Source of the DNA: a bacterium
Lineage (GTDB): Bacteria > Actinomycetota > Acidimicrobiia > Spongiisociales > ZC4RG35
Length of the DNA: 64,000 bases
NCBI GenBank assembly: GCA_028819345.1
Contig: JAPPLW010000099.1
Span: 210,931-274,930 of the forward strand
Direction of reading: 5' to 3'
Shown piece after piece: positions 48,405-57,930 of this stretch. How positions within the stretch are numbered: position 1 is the stretch's first letter; each line of letters starts with the position of its first letter. Position numbers and translations under genes: made by a program. Under the pieces are notes generated by a model. The model saw only the letters and a program-made list of their open reading frames with translations, was not told the DNA's origin and made no database searches.

Positions 48405-49556
48405 CTAGAGGAGTGGAAGGACCTCTTCTCCCAGACGCTGGATCTGTTCGGCGGCCTGGTCGTAGGTTTCGCCCGGGAGGTGAGGGAAGAAGGTCAGGTG
48501 CTCCAGACCGCCCAGCACATCAGCGTAGAAGGAAATGCCTTCGGCAACCTCCTCGGCCGTACCGATGACCCAGGTCTTCTGTTCCACCGATTGCTCCAGG
48601 GTGGGGATCAGGCCGGGTGGAGAGGGCCTTCCGTCTTCACCCATGTACCCTCTGCTCCAGCCGTAGGGACCCAGGAACTTCCAAAACTCGTCGTGCCCGG
48701 GCCGGGCGGCCTCCCACGCCTGCTCGTAAGTGTCCTCCACCCGCACGTTCAGAACCAGCATTCGCTTTCGGCCCGCTTCCAAGGGCTCTCCGTGTTCTTC
48801 CTCGTAGAGCTCTGCAAAGCGGTTCCACCACTGGGTAGTGAAACGGTGGTGCTTCAACCAGAAGACCCCTCCCCAACCCCGCTTCGGCACGTACTCCAGG
48901 GTGGGCGGCGAGGTGATCGCCTGCCAGGTGTCAAATGGATAGAGGGGTCGGGGCACCAGAGTGAGATTCTGCACCGTCCCTCCCCGATCGGGAATGCCCG
49001 GTGGGGGATAGGTGAAGTGGCGCCCGTGGTAGGCAAAGGTCTCGTTCTCGAAGGCCGCCAGGATCACGTCCATGGTCTCATCGAAAATCTCACGGTTGAT
49101 GCGGTCCGCCTCGGCTTTGTCGGGATTGTCGTGGCTTCCGATCACAGAACCGAGTGTCTGGGCCTCCCGCGGCACGGTTCCCCGACCCACCCCCAGCACT
49201 CCCCGACCACCCGACAGGTTGTGCATGGTGGCGAAGTCCTCGGCGAATCGCAACGGGTTCCACTGGGGCACGATGTTGAACAGCGCCCCGATCCTGAGCG
49301 TCTCAGTCCGCTCGGCCAGCACCGCCCCGAACAACACGGCGTTGGGGATGACTTCGTATCCCTCGTACTGGAAGTGGTGCTCGGTCAACCAGAAGATGTC
49401 GAAGCCGCTCTCCTCGGTGACCACTCCCATGTCAAGCATCCGTTCTGCTGCATACCACATCTGCTTCTGGTCGTAGCGGCGGTCAGTGGGACGAGGAGGG
49501 CCCGCTCCCGCGTCGTCCATCTCTACTGCTCCGAACAGGAATATTCCGGTTTCCAT
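48405..49556 (-). CDS. LLM class flavin-dependent oxidoreductase (bacterial luciferase-like)
   Basis: DIFWLTEHHFQYEGYEVIPNAVLFGAVLAERTETLRIGALFNIVPQWNPLRFAEDFATMHNLSGGRGVLGVGRGT. Confidence 0.92.
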   Translation of the reverse strand: METGIFLFGAVEMDDAGAGPPRPTDRRYDQKQMWYAAERMLDMGVVTEESGFDIFWLTEHHFQYEGYEVIPNAVLFGAVLAERTETLRIGALFNIVPQWNPLRFAEDFATMHNLSGGRGVLGVGRGTVPREAQTLGSVIGSHDNPDKAEADRINREIFDETMDVILAAFENETFAYHGRHFTYPPPGIPDRGGTVQNLTLVPRPLYPFDTWQAITSPPTLEYVPKRGWGGVFWLKHHRFTTQWWNRFAELYEEEHGEPLEAGRKRMLVLNVRVEDTYEQAWEAARPGHDEFWKFLGPYGWSRGYMGEDGRPSPPGLIPTLEQSVEQKTWVIGTAEEVAEGISFYADVLGGLEHLTFFPHLPGETYDQAAEQIQRLGEEVLPLL

Positions 49557-49645
49557 GGCCTCTGCCTGGTTGCTTAGCGGCTTGGGCGCCGTCGTGACGG
49601 CTTAGGCCGCATTTTAGCTTTGGGAGGACCTTACGAGATCCCTTG

Positions 49646-50458
49646 TCACCGGCTCGGACCCTCTGGATCCACACCGAATTCGAACGTCGCTATCTCAGCC
49701 AGTTGTTCGCACAGCATCTCAACCGCTCCCTGGAACAGTTCCCTTCCCTCCCGGGCCGTGGCGCCGACCGGGTCGCCGATGTGGCCGTCAGGCCCGAAGT
49801 CGTCGGAAGTCCAGCCAAAAGGCACCGACCCTCCGAAACGCACGTGCCGGTTAGCGGCCAGCCGGTCCGGGACCCGCCGGGTCGCCAGGCCCATGTCCAC
49901 CAGATCAGGACGGAGATGGAGCATTATGGACGTCTCATCGTGGCCACCATGGATTCCCATTCCCAACTCCCCCGCCGGCGCCGAAGTGGATCTCCCGCCG
50001 TGGTCGGGGGGAAGGAAGGGATGGAGCAGGAAGGTCTGGAGCCCGTGGGCGAGCCTCACCTCCCGGCAGGCCACTACCAGCAGAGCGGTGTTGCCGCCGT
50101 GGGAGTTGAGAAAGACCAGGCGCCTCGCGCCGGTGGTCGCGGCCGAGGCGGCGACGTCATTGACCACCGAGAGGAGGGTCTCCGCCCTGAGCCAGAGGGT
50201 CCCGGGCGCCCAGGCATGTTCGTTCGCCTTGGAGACGGCGACAGTCGGCAGGAACCAAAGGTCCAAGGCCTCCCCACAGCGTCTCGCCACGGCTCTTGCC
50301 GCTTCCGAGGCGATCAGGCGGTCGGTCGTCAGGGGAAGATGCGGCCCATGCTGTTCCACCGACCCGATGGGCAGGACCAGTACCGAGGAGGGGCGAACCC
50401 TTTCTCTCACCTGGGGAAGGGTCAGTTCTTCGATTAGACGGAAAGCCGGATTGGACAT
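49646..50458 (-). CDS. creatininase family protein
   Basis: VLPIGSVEQHGPHLPLTTDRLIA, FLNSHGGNTALL, GIHGGHDETSIML motifs. Start 50458 or 50467. Confidence 0.9.
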   Translation of the reverse strand: MSNPAFRLIEELTLPQVRERVRPSSVLVLPIGSVEQHGPHLPLTTDRLIASEAARAVARRCGEALDLWFLPTVAVSKANEHAWAPGTLWLRAETLLSVVNDVAASAATTGARRLVFLNSHGGNTALLVVACREVRLAHGLQTFLLHPFLPPDHGGRSTSAPAGELGMGIHGGHDETSIMLHLRPDLVDMGLATRRVPDRLAANRHVRFGGSVPFGWTSDDFGPDGHIGDPVGATAREGRELFQGAVEMLCEQLAEIATFEFGVDPEGPSR

Positions 50459-50461
50459 TGG

Positions 50462-50490
50462 GGACATGGTAGACCATGTTTACCATGTCC
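50462..50490. promoter_or_regulatory. perfect 10-bp inverted repeat in divergent promoter region (candidate operator)
   Basis: GGACATGGTA-gaccatgtt-TACCATGTCC between divergent creatininase (-) and amidohydrolase (+) genes. Confidence 0.65.
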
Positions 50491-50492
50491 TG

Positions 50493-51800
50493 ATGCTCGT
50501 AGTGCGCGGCGCCGAGCAAATCTGGACCGGATCCCGAAGGCTCGGGGACGTCTCCTTGGTTTGCGATGCGGGCCGGGTGAAGGAAGTGAGCCCCTCCCCG
50601 GCCCTTCCATCCAGGCGTGCAGACGCCGAATACCTGGACGCCTCCGGATGCGTAGTGATTCCCGGATTGGTCAACGCCCACCACCACCTGTTGCAGACGG
50701 CCTTCCGCACCCTTTCGGGCACCCGACACCTGTCCATGGGAGATTGGCTGGCGGCCATGGCCGGCTACTACCGCCGGGCGGGGGTCGACCCGGACCTTGC
50801 CGAGGCGGCGGCGGCGGTGGCCGTGGCCGAAGGGCTGCTGGCGGGTGTAACCACCGTTGCGGACCATCACTTCACCTGGCCGGAGGGCGTGGCGCCGCTG
50901 GAGTTGGTGGAAGCCACGGTGGGAACTGCCCGGAGGCTTGGCGCCAGGCTGGTGTTCGGCTACGGGTCGGCGGGAGACCACCCGGAAGCGGTGGCCTCGG
51001 GTCTGGAGTCGGTGATGGGCCGGTACCCGGCGGCCAGCGCGGACGGGATGCTGCAGATGGCCTGCGGGCCGGCCGGGGTGCACTCAGACGGCCCCGAGAC
51101 CTTCGCGGTCTTCTCGGAGGCTTCCCGCCGATGGGGTCTTCGTCGCCGGACCCAGGCCAACGAGGCCATAGATGTTGAACGCGCCGCGGTGCGGTACGGC
51201 CGCCGCCCGCTGGAACTCATGGAAGAGTGGGGATGGCTCTCCCCGGACGTCACCGTCGCCCACCTCTGCGGGATCACCGCATCCGAGAGAGACCGGCTGA
51301 GCGCAACCGGGGTGACCGCCACACACGCTCCGGGCTTCGACGTGCCGATGGGCCTGGGAGTCTGCGAGGTGGGCCCGTTGATCGACGCCGGGATCACCGT
51401 GGGACTGGGTACCAGCGGAGGGGGATACAACGACGCGGGGAACCTGCTGGCGGACGCCCGCCTCGCCCTGCAGGTCGGAGGACTGACGGAGCGTCCACCC
51501 ACCGCCGTCGAACTCCTGAGTGCCGCTACCGCGGGATCGGCACAGGGACTGGGAAGACCCGAATTGGGGCACCTGGAGCCAGGCGCCGCCGCCGATCTTT
51601 GCTGCTACGACGTAACAGGGCCCGAGGACGCAGGGGTCGGCGACCCTCTGGACGGGTTGTTGTGGGCCAACCCGGGCAGGCGCCCCCGCCACGTGGTTGT
51701 TGCCGGGAGGGTGGTTGTGAGAGACGGGCAGCTTGAGACCGCCGACGCCCGTGACCTGTCCGACCGGTTGCGGCGCTTGATGGCTGCTCGCCTGAGCTAG
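50493..51800 (+). CDS. amidohydrolase family protein (AtzB/8-oxoguanine deaminase-like) with altered metal ligands
   Basis: VVIPGLVNAHHHLLQTAFRTL, VTVAHLCGITASERDRLSATGVTATHAPGFDVPMGLG, GLGTSGGGYNDAGNLL; ORF track start 49620 is far upstream, MLVV at 50493 is plausible. Confidence 0.85.
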   Translation: MLVVRGAEQIWTGSRRLGDVSLVCDAGRVKEVSPSPALPSRRADAEYLDASGCVVIPGLVNAHHHLLQTAFRTLSGTRHLSMGDWLAAMAGYYRRAGVDPDLAEAAAAVAVAEGLLAGVTTVADHHFTWPEGVAPLELVEATVGTARRLGARLVFGYGSAGDHPEAVASGLESVMGRYPAASADGMLQMACGPAGVHSDGPETFAVFSEASRRWGLRRRTQANEAIDVERAAVRYGRRPLELMEEWGWLSPDVTVAHLCGITASERDRLSATGVTATHAPGFDVPMGLGVCEVGPLIDAGITVGLGTSGGGYNDAGNLLADARLALQVGGLTERPPTAVELLSAATAGSAQGLGRPELGHLEPGAAADLCCYDVTGPEDAGVGDPLDGLLWANPGRRPRHVVVAGRVVVRDGQLETADARDLSDRLRRLMAARLS

Positions 51801-51824
51801 GCCCGGGTCTTCGATTCGGGGTTG

Positions 51825-52421
51825 CTACATCCGCTGGCGGCCGGCCAGGGCTCGGCCCAGCGTTATCTCGTCGGCGTAGTCAAGGTCTCCTCCCACCGGC
51901 AGGCCGGAGGCCAGGCGGGTGATGCGCACCTCCCTTGACTTGAACACCCGCGCCAGGTACAGCGCAGTGGCGTCTCCCTCCAGGGTCGGGTTGGTCGCCA
52001 TCACCAACTCGAGGATCCCCTCCGTCTCCATTCGCCTTTCCAGTTCCGGGATGCGAAGTTGCTCCGGTCCTATCCCCCGGAGGGGTGACAGGGCGCCGCC
52101 CAAGACGTGGTATCCCCCTCGAAACTCGTTGGTGCGTTCGATCACGGAGATGTCCTGGGGCCTTTCCACCACACACACCAGCGTGTGGTCCCGCCGGGTG
52201 TCAACGCAGATGGAACACAGGTCTGCCGACGTCAAATTGAAACACCGGGAGCAGTTCCGCACCTGCTCCGTCATCTCCAGGATCGCCTCGCCAAGACGTT
52301 CCGCTGCATCCCTGGGAAGGGACATGAGGTGGAAGGCCAACCGCTGAGCGGTCTTGGCGCCGATCCCCGGCAGCCTGGCAAACTCGTCGATCACCTTCTG
52401 GACGGGCGGCTCGAACTTCAT
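51825..52421 (-). CDS. recR: recombination protein RecR
   Basis: LPGIGAKTAQRLAFHLM, CSRCFNLTSADLCSIC zinc finger, Toprim LVMATNPTLEGDATALYLAR. Confidence 0.97.
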   Translation of the reverse strand: MKFEPPVQKVIDEFARLPGIGAKTAQRLAFHLMSLPRDAAERLGEAILEMTEQVRNCSRCFNLTSADLCSICVDTRRDHTLVCVVERPQDISVIERTNEFRGGYHVLGGALSPLRGIGPEQLRIPELERRMETEGILELVMATNPTLEGDATALYLARVFKSREVRITRLASGLPVGGDLDYADEITLGRALAGRQRM

Positions 52422-52475
52422 ACTCCTGGCAGGGTATTGGGAAAGTGAGACAACCTGCGGGAATCCCGCCGCCCG

Positions 52476-54368
52476 CTAGAAGGGAAGGCTTCCGCCCGGC
52501 GGGTTCTTCACCTCGGTCACGGAGATATCCGCCGCTTCGAAGAAGGCCTTGAGATCAGCCTCCGGTTCGTCGTGGTTGGCCTCTCGCTCGCCTCCGGGGC
52601 GATTCACCTGATCCGACGACGCCGTGTCGGCATCAGCCCTGGGACGGGTCAAGGCCATCTCGTCCTCAGGCGGGTCTGGTTCTGGATGCGGCTCCGGCGG
52701 TTCGGCCACACTCGGCGGAGGGGACGGGGCGGCGCTCGCCTGTTCCAGGTTGGGCGACGTCACCCCCTGCGTAGCCTGGTTGACATACTCCACCCTGATC
52801 ACCTGGCCGGTTCTCCTCTTGATCTCATCACCGATCCGGGTCGCCGAGTCGCTGTCCTCCAACCGAAGGAGGCGGAAGTGGTTTTCGCAGTCGACCACCA
52901 AGCGATCCCCCTCCAATGCCACCAGATTGGTGGGACGCAGGAGAGCGCCGAGCATCCCCCCGAAGGTCCCCACGATCTCCTGCCACATGGCGGCCAGCAT
53001 CTCCAAGGTGAGCGGTCCGCCGTCGTCGACGGGAGGGAGGTCGGGCTGGGACGTGGAGGCGGCGGGTTGGGGAGCGGCGGGGGCTTGGGGACTTCTCCCC
53101 CTGGAGGCAGAAGGCGCAGGCGCGGGGGCGGCGCCGGTTTCCTCTTGAAGTTCGGAGGGCGCAGGGGCGGCAGGCCGGGGGGAGGGCCCGGCGCGGCCTT
53201 GGGGCCGGCTTCCCTCCCCGATCAGGGCTTCCAGCGCCTCTATCCTGGCAAGCAGCGCCGCCGGGTGGATGGAAGTCTCGGGACGAACTATCCAGAGCAA
53301 TGCCAACTCCAGCATGAGCCGCTCTTCTCGTCCCTCCCGTATTTTGATCAAGGCGTCGCCCATTTGATCGATCACACGGTTGACGTCGCCGACCGAGAGG
53401 ATTTTCGCAGCCGCCTTCCAAGCCTCGACAACCTCGGGAGGGTCGTCAGCGGCCGACCCCGGGTCGGAAAGGTGGTGCGCCAGAAAAACGCCCCGGAAAA
53501 AGGCGATTCCCTCGGACACGAAGGAACGGAGATTGACCCCGCGGCCATCCAGGCGGGCCACCAGGGACAGCACCGCCGCAGCGTCCCGATCCGCCACCGC
53601 CCTGGCCAGGACGTTCATCGTGTCCCGGTCAGCCACTCCCAGCGCCCGTTCCACCCCTTCGGGATCGACTCGCCCGTCACCCAGCGCGGCCACCTGCTCC
53701 AACAGGCTGAGAGAGTCGCGAACGCTCCCGTCGGCATGGCGGGCCACAGTCTCCAGGCCGCCCTCGGCTACCTCATACCCCTCGCGGCTGGCGACCGACC
53801 GCAGATGGCGGGTCAGGACCTCCGCCGGAACCGGAAGGAAGTCGAAACGCTGGCTACGGGAACGGATGGTGTCCAACAGCTTGTAGGGCTCGGTGGTGGC
53901 CAGGATGAAGTGGACATCGGGAGGAGGCTCCTCCAGCGTCTTGAGAAGGGCGTTACAAGCCGCCACGGAAAGCATGTGCGCTTCGTCAAGGATGAATACC
54001 CGGTGTGCGGAGGGACCGGCAGCCACCATGGTCACCTGTACCCGGATGTCCCTGATGTTCTCCACCGAGTTGTGGGAGGCGGCATCCAACTCCTGGACAT
54101 CGAGCGAACTGCCGTTAGAGATGGCCTGGCAGGTGGCGCAGTGGTCGCAGGGCTCGCCATCGGGGCGGGGATCCTCGCAGTTGATCGCCTTGGCAAGAAT
54201 GCGAGCGGTCGAGGTCTTGCCCGTACCCCGCGGCCCGGCGAAGAGGTAGGCATGGGCAACCCTTCTCTCCCTGGCCTCGCGGACCAGGGTGTTGGTCACG
54301 TGCTCCTGGCCGATTACCTCCCCGAACACCTGCGGCCGGTACTTGCGATAAAGCGCCCGGTACTCCAT
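52476..54368 (-). CDS. dnaX: DNA polymerase III subunit gamma/tau
   Basis: MEYRALYRKYRPQVFGEVIGQEHV, FAGPRGTGKTSTARILAKAINC, Cys-rich zinc site, FILDEAHMLSVAACNALLKTLEEPP. Confidence 0.97.
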   Translation of the reverse strand: MEYRALYRKYRPQVFGEVIGQEHVTNTLVREARERRVAHAYLFAGPRGTGKTSTARILAKAINCEDPRPDGEPCDHCATCQAISNGSSLDVQELDAASHNSVENIRDIRVQVTMVAAGPSAHRVFILDEAHMLSVAACNALLKTLEEPPPDVHFILATTEPYKLLDTIRSRSQRFDFLPVPAEVLTRHLRSVASREGYEVAEGGLETVARHADGSVRDSLSLLEQVAALGDGRVDPEGVERALGVADRDTMNVLARAVADRDAAAVLSLVARLDGRGVNLRSFVSEGIAFFRGVFLAHHLSDPGSAADDPPEVVEAWKAAAKILSVGDVNRVIDQMGDALIKIREGREERLMLELALLWIVRPETSIHPAALLARIEALEALIGEGSRPQGRAGPSPRPAAPAPSELQEETGAAPAPAPSASRGRSPQAPAAPQPAASTSQPDLPPVDDGGPLTLEMLAAMWQEIVGTFGGMLGALLRPTNLVALEGDRLVVDCENHFRLLRLEDSDSATRIGDEIKRRTGQVIRVEYVNQATQGVTSPNLEQASAAPSPPPSVAEPPEPHPEPDPPEDEMALTRPRADADTASSDQVNRPGGEREANHDEPEADLKAFFEAADISVTEVKNPPGGSLPF

Positions 54369-54461
54369 GTACCGCGAATGGTATATTCGGCGGCGGACAT
54401 TCATGCCTGAGGACCTCAATCAAAAAAGTCTCCGCGAGTGGCCACCATGGGAGGGCGCAAC

Positions 54462-55484
54462 ATGACGATCCGGCCGGGCGAACCCGCACTCCGCATAAGG
54501 GACCGTCGAGACCGAGAGAGAGCCGAAGCCTCTCTTTCTCCCATCGCCACCCGCTCGGCGCACTCCCGGGGAAGATATGAGCCGGAACCGCTCCACGAAC
54601 TGTTGACGCCTTTCCAGGTCGACCGGGATCGGCTCCTCTTCTCCAAGGCGTTCCGGCGGCTGCGCAACAAGACCCAGGTGTTCCCCGACCCTCCGGGGGA
54701 CCATGTGATAACCCGGCTCACCCACACCATCCATGTGGCCCAGATAGGCAGGTCCATGGCGGTGGCCCTGGGCCTCAACGAAAGCCTGACCGAAGCGATC
54801 TGCCTGGGCCACGACATCGGGCATTCCCCTTTCGGCCATGTCGGCGAGGACGCTCTCTCTCCCTACGTGGAGGAAGGGGAATGGCACCACGCCGCCCATG
54901 GAATACGGCTGCTCAACGTACTGGAACCGCTCAACCTCACATGGGAGACTCTCGATGGCATTCGAGCCCACACCTGGCGGATAGAACCTGCGCCTATCAC
55001 GCCCGAGGGAATGCTGTGCCGCTTCGCGGACCGGATCGCCTACCTAACCCATGATCTTGACGACGCATTTCGCCACGGCGCGCTCTTACCACAGGACATT
55101 CCGACCGAGATGTTCGAGATGTTCGGCCCACCCGATGAGTGGGTCACCGCAATGAGCCGCTCGGTCATCGACCATTCAGCCGCCGGCGGGGAGGTGTCCA
55201 TGAACCCCGAAGCGCTAGCGGGGATGACCCGATTCCGGACAATGATGTTCAAAAGGGTGTACGAAAGCCCGGCTCGCCTTCGGGAGCACAGATGGGCGGC
55301 GGGAGTGATCACCCGGCTGGTGGAACATTACATCCAGCACCCCGACAGGGTGCCTGAGGGTTTCGGCCTGGCGGATGACCCACCTCGGGTGCGGGCGGTC
55401 GACTACGTCGCCGGATTCACCGACCGGGCGGCGATCTCCGCCTACAGGAGGTTATTCGGCGAGATACCGGGTCGGCCTACCTAG
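54462..55484 (+). CDS. dgt: deoxyguanosinetriphosphate triphosphohydrolase-like protein
   Basis: FSKAFRRLRNKTQVF, RLTHTIHVAQIGRSMA, LGHDIGHSPFGHVGE HD motif. Confidence 0.92.
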   Translation: MTIRPGEPALRIRDRRDRERAEASLSPIATRSAHSRGRYEPEPLHELLTPFQVDRDRLLFSKAFRRLRNKTQVFPDPPGDHVITRLTHTIHVAQIGRSMAVALGLNESLTEAICLGHDIGHSPFGHVGEDALSPYVEEGEWHHAAHGIRLLNVLEPLNLTWETLDGIRAHTWRIEPAPITPEGMLCRFADRIAYLTHDLDDAFRHGALLPQDIPTEMFEMFGPPDEWVTAMSRSVIDHSAAGGEVSMNPEALAGMTRFRTMMFKRVYESPARLREHRWAAGVITRLVEHYIQHPDRVPEGFGLADDPPRVRAVDYVAGFTDRAAISAYRRLFGEIPGRPT

Positions 55485-56128
55485 CCGTTCCACAACGGTT
55501 CGTCAACCCGCCAGGAGACGGGGCTGTCCCATTGATCGGCGTACGCCACCCTGTGGACGGGGCTTCGCTGAGCCAGCCCCCACGTGCCCCTCGGGTACCC
55601 GCAGGAGACTGCCGCCGCCTGCTTCCATCCTCGCCCCGACGGGACGCCCAGCAGTTCGTCGGTCTCCTCTGCCTTGAACTCACCCAGGATGGTGGTGAGA
55701 CAGGTGCCCACCTCATGCCCGCGGGCCGCCAGCATGGCGCTCCACACCGCCGGATAGATGGATGCGCCCGAGAGGTCTCCCCTTGCATAGAAGAACAGCC
55801 ACAACGGAACCTGGGAAGCGTGGTCAGCCAGCCACTGTGCCGAACTGATAATCCGCAGGGTTCCCTGGTCGTTCTCTCGGCGCGCTTTCTCCAAGGCCTT
55901 GCCGTAGACCCTCTCCAAGAGAATGTCGAAAGCTTCCTGATACAGCATCCCGACGGCGGATCGAAGTTCGGGGTCCGTGACCGCCACGAATCGCCAGTTC
56001 TGCGCGTTACCCCCCGAGGGAGCCCGGACCGCCGCGTCCAGCATTGATTGCACCACCTCGGTGGGAATCGGGTCCGCCAGCACGCGGCGCATGGCCCGCG
56101 TTGTGTATAGAGCATGTGTGAGGTCCAT
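55481..56128 (-). CDS. nitroreductase family protein
   Basis: TRAMRRVLADPIPTEVVQSMLDAAVRAPSGGNAQNWRFVAVTD. Confidence 0.88.
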   Translation of the reverse strand: MDLTHALYTTRAMRRVLADPIPTEVVQSMLDAAVRAPSGGNAQNWRFVAVTDPELRSAVGMLYQEAFDILLERVYGKALEKARRENDQGTLRIISSAQWLADHASQVPLWLFFYARGDLSGASIYPAVWSAMLAARGHEVGTCLTTILGEFKAEETDELLGVPSGRGWKQAAAVSCGYPRGTWGLAQRSPVHRVAYADQWDSPVSWRVDEPLWNG

Positions 56129-56208
56129 GGACCCCAGATTAAACAGACCGGTTGTCCGACCCGCCGCCGTTCAATCCATCCCACCGCGCTGCCTCTAGGC
56201 TTTGTCCG

Positions 56209-57081
56209 ATGAGCCACTTCGCGACCACCAAGAGACATGTGGACGTCCTGGGCAAACGCATGGCCTACACCGAGGCCGGCGAGGGAGATCCGATCGTGTT
56301 CCTGCACGGCAATCCCACTTCTTCCTTTCTGTGGCGAAAGGTCATCCCTCCGGTGGCCGGTCAGGGTCGCTGCCTGGCGCCGGACCTGATCGGGATGGGC
56401 GACTCCGAGAGACTCAACTCCTCGGGGCCGGGCTCCTACCGTTTCGTGGAGCACCGCCGCTACCTCGAAGGATGGCTGGAAGCGGTAGGCGCCACCGACA
56501 ACGTCACCCTGGTGGGGCACGACTGGGGAGGCGCCCTGGCTTTCGATTGGGCCAACCGGAACCGGGGGGCGATCCGGGGCCTGGTCTACATGGAGACCAT
56601 CGTCTGCCCGGTCTCCTGGGACGACTGGCCCGGAGCGGCCCGGCGAATATTCGAAGCGATGCGTTCCCCGGCGGGCGAGGAGATCGTCATCCAGAAGAAC
56701 GTGTTCGTTGAGAGGATCCTCCCCGCCTCGGTCCTCGATCCCCTTACCGAGGAGGTAATGAACGAGTATCGCCGTCCCTACGCAGAAGGCGGCGAGAGTC
56801 GGAGGCCCACTCTCACCTGGCCCCGGGAAATCCCCATCGACGGGCATCCGGCCGACGTTACGGAGGTCGTGGCGAATTACACGGCATGGCTGGCCGAGAG
56901 CGAGGTTCCCAAGCTGTTCATCAACGCCGATCCCGGGACCATCCTGATCGGCAAGCAGCGGGAACTGTGCCGCTCCTGGCCCAACCAGACCGAGAGGACC
57001 GTGCGGGGGACCCACTTCATCCAGGAGGACTCGGGTCACGAAATCGGAGAGATTGTCGCCGAGTGGATGTCACACTGGTAG
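56209..57081 (+). CDS. haloalkane dehalogenase (alpha/beta hydrolase)
   Basis: FLHGNPTSSFLWRKVIPPVAGQGRCLAPDLIGMGDS, GHDWGGALAFDWANRN (Asp nucleophile + Trp), EDSGHEIGEIVAEWM. Confidence 0.88.
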   Translation: MSHFATTKRHVDVLGKRMAYTEAGEGDPIVFLHGNPTSSFLWRKVIPPVAGQGRCLAPDLIGMGDSERLNSSGPGSYRFVEHRRYLEGWLEAVGATDNVTLVGHDWGGALAFDWANRNRGAIRGLVYMETIVCPVSWDDWPGAARRIFEAMRSPAGEEIVIQKNVFVERILPASVLDPLTEEVMNEYRRPYAEGGESRRPTLTWPREIPIDGHPADVTEVVANYTAWLAESEVPKLFINADPGTILIGKQRELCRSWPNQTERTVRGTHFIQEDSGHEIGEIVAEWMSHW

Positions 57082-57201
57082 TCCCATAGTCAATCACCCG
57101 TCCCGGGGAGGAATGCCGGAACCCAACGGGGCGGGGACGGAACACCAGGACAACACGCAGACGGGTAGGCCTGATCTCGAGACGGCCGGACGGGAGATCC
57201 A

Positions 57202-57930
57202 ATGAACAACCACGGCAGCATCCAACACGGTCACACCACCATCACCTATGAGGTAGTACGGAGCGCGCGACGCCGCAAGACCTTTCAGACGCAGGTAAGC
57301 CTTGACAACGTGCGGGTGCTTGCTCCGGCCGTCGCCTCCGATCTCGAAGTCGAGCAGTTGGTTCGCGACCAGGCGCGATGGATCCTGGAACGGCGGAAGA
57401 TTCTCAGTCAAAGACCCGAACCCCGACGGTTTGTAACCGGAGAAACGATGCCCTACCTGGGTCGGGAGTTCGAACTAATAGTCGACACCGATCGTTTCCT
57501 GCGGCCATGGATCCGTTTCGATGAGGACTGCTTCCTGTTCGACGCCCCTCCGCGTATGGACGACAAGAAGCGCCGGGAATTGATCAGGAAAGCCTTCGTC
57601 GATTGGTACTGGCGGCAAGCCGAGGAAGATCTGCCGGCCTGGGTGGACGACTGGTTGCCCTTCGTGGCCGCTCATACCAAACCTCGTGTCCTGGTCCGGG
57701 ACCAGCAGCACCGCTGGGCAAGCTGCGCCTATGACAGGACTTTGCGCTTCAACTGGCGGACAATGATGTTGGAACCCGACCTCATCGACTACCTGGTGGT
57801 GCATGAACTCGCCCACGTTACGGTGAGGAATCACTCAAAGCAGTTCTGGGACCTGGTCGCCCACCACCTTCCCGACGTGAAAGAACGCCGCCGGCGCCTC
57901 AGGGAAGTCGAGCGTCTCCTTCCGCTGTGA
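57202..57930 (+). CDS. M48/YgjP-like (SprT-type) metallopeptidase
   Basis: YLVVHELAHVTVRNHSKQFWDLVAHHLPD (HELxH...H) motif. Confidence 0.88.
   Translation: MNNHGSIQHGHTTITYEVVRSARRRKTFQTQVSLDNVRVLAPAVASDLEVEQLVRDQARWILERRKILSQRPEPRRFVTGETMPYLGREFELIVDTDRFLRPWIRFDEDCFLFDAPPRMDDKKRRELIRKAFVDWYWRQAEEDLPAWVDDWLPFVAAHTKPRVLVRDQQHRWASCAYDRTLRFNWRTMMLEPDLIDYLVVHELAHVTVRNHSKQFWDLVAHHLPDVKERRRRLREVERLLPL

Noticed and set aside
49620-50492. N-terminal 291 aa of the ORF-track entry 49620..51800
   Set aside because: Antisense to the creatininase-family gene; amidohydrolase fold begins near MLVVRGAEQIW at 50493.
52572-54410. 612-aa plus-strand ORF antisense to dnaX
   Set aside because: Antisense shadow of dnaX; no motif support.
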